Under the pieces are notes generated by a model. The model was not told the origin of the DNA and searched no databases. It saw only the letters and a list, made by a program, of their open reading frames with translations. A stretch of 64,000 bases of DNA, taken from positions 45,491,359 through 45,555,358 of the forward strand of contig NC_012871.2 in the NCBI RefSeq assembly GCF_000003195.3. Direction: 5' to 3'. The DNA comes from Sorghum bicolor (lineage: Eukaryota; Streptophyta; Magnoliopsida; Poales; Poaceae). Of the stretch, positions 63,707 to 64,000 are shown one piece after another (position 1 is the first letter of the stretch; every line of letters begins with the position of its first letter). A program made the position numbers and the translations under genes.

Positions 63707-64000
63707 ACCATGTTTTCTTGTGCAAGATGCTTTGTGAAATCCTCAGACTTAACCACCACATCATCAATGTAAATTTCTACCAGCTTGCCAATGAACTCAT
63801 GAAAGATAAAATTCATAGCCCTTTGATAGGTAGCACCAGCATTTTTCAAACCAAAGGTCATGACTATCCATTCAAACAACCCAACATGGCCAGGACATCT
63901 AAATGCAGTCTTTGGAATATCTTCTTCAGCTATGAATATTTGATTATATCCTGCATTGCCATCCATAAAGCTTATGATCCGATGCCCAGCCGCAGCATCA
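63703..64000 (-). pseudogene. D reverse transcriptase palm, runs off window
   Basis: Reading in from the window edge: DAAAGHRIISFMDGNAGYNQ (first catalytic Asp), PKTAFRCPGHVGLFEWIVMT, FGLKNAGATYQRAMNFIFHE and VEIYIDDVVVKS (catalytic YIDD). The open frame extends to the edge, so the start is outside. It ends by frameshift near 63703, with RT text continuing in the next frame. Confidence 0.85.

Larger units (their letters stand above)
52689..64000 (-). mobile_element. Tat-lineage Ty3/gypsy element D with captured gene, 3' portion
   Basis: Minus-strand element: pol from the window's right edge to 61301, then a convergent plus-strand PMD gene (53956-61143), polypurine tract, and 3' LTR 52689-53405. 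The left TSD is GAAAC (52684-52688). An extra RNase H between RNase H and integrase is the signature of the Tat lineage. Solo LTR B2 splits it at 56459-60323. The 5' LTR, gag and the start of pol are outside the window. Confidence 0.85.

Overview
This window is grass (Poaceae) intergenic DNA made almost entirely of transposable elements, with no host gene that I can support. The evidence is kilobase-scale LTR pairs, Ty3/gypsy gag-pol ORFs of the Tekay/Del and Tat types, tRNA-complementary primer-binding sites, a LINE, a Stowaway-type MITE, a CACTA-type remnant, and exact 5-bp target-site duplications (TSDs) at most junctions. The species cannot be fixed from this alone; LTRs over 4 kb and this family mix fit a large-genome grass.

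Family letters used here: A, Tekay/Del-type LTRs (TGTAACAC...GTCACA); B, related solo LTRs (TGTAACATCC...TGCCACA); C, a 2.4-kb solo LTR; D, a Tat-type gypsy element; E, a second Tat-like gypsy element; F, LTRs beginning TGTTGAC with an unknown ORF; G, a gypsy element without pol.

Layout. 1-3780: end of a family-A LTR (A3, minus). 3781-6413: 5' part of a family-F element (minus) with an unrecognised 308-aa ORF. 6414-about 8130: CACTA-type remnant. About 8750-10010: decayed LINE. 10011: start of a Stowaway MITE, split by element G (minus; left LTR 10049-12734, interior to 17455, right LTR from 17456). G holds a family-F solo LTR (15652-16934, TSD TTGTT). G's right LTR is split at 18017 by A2 (plus; 5' LTR 18017-23447). 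A2's leader is split by solo LTR C (24229-46513, TSD GAGTA). C is split by solo LTR B1 (25872-45728). B1 is split by A1 (27055-42636, TSD GGTAC), the only complete element. A2 resumes at 46519. E starts at 48320 and is cut in its RT by D (minus; 3' LTR 52689-53405), which runs off the window. D is itself hit by solo LTR B2 (56459-60323).

Coding content. A1 carries PBS, leader, a 361-aa accessory ORF (ORF1), a 355-bp gap with splice signals, a one-frame gag-pol with a single nonsense codon, a polypurine tract and 3' LTR. Candidate splice acceptors abut the ATG of both ORF1 and gag-pol. D has a decayed pol with the extra RNase H of Tat elements and, convergent to it, a six-exon plant-mobile-domain (PMD) gene with its own TATA box. 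D is also peppered with the hexamer GCCGAT/ATCGGC. G has gag and protease remnants but no RT or integrase.

All positions, splice sites and family calls come from reading the sequence; no alignment or database search was run.
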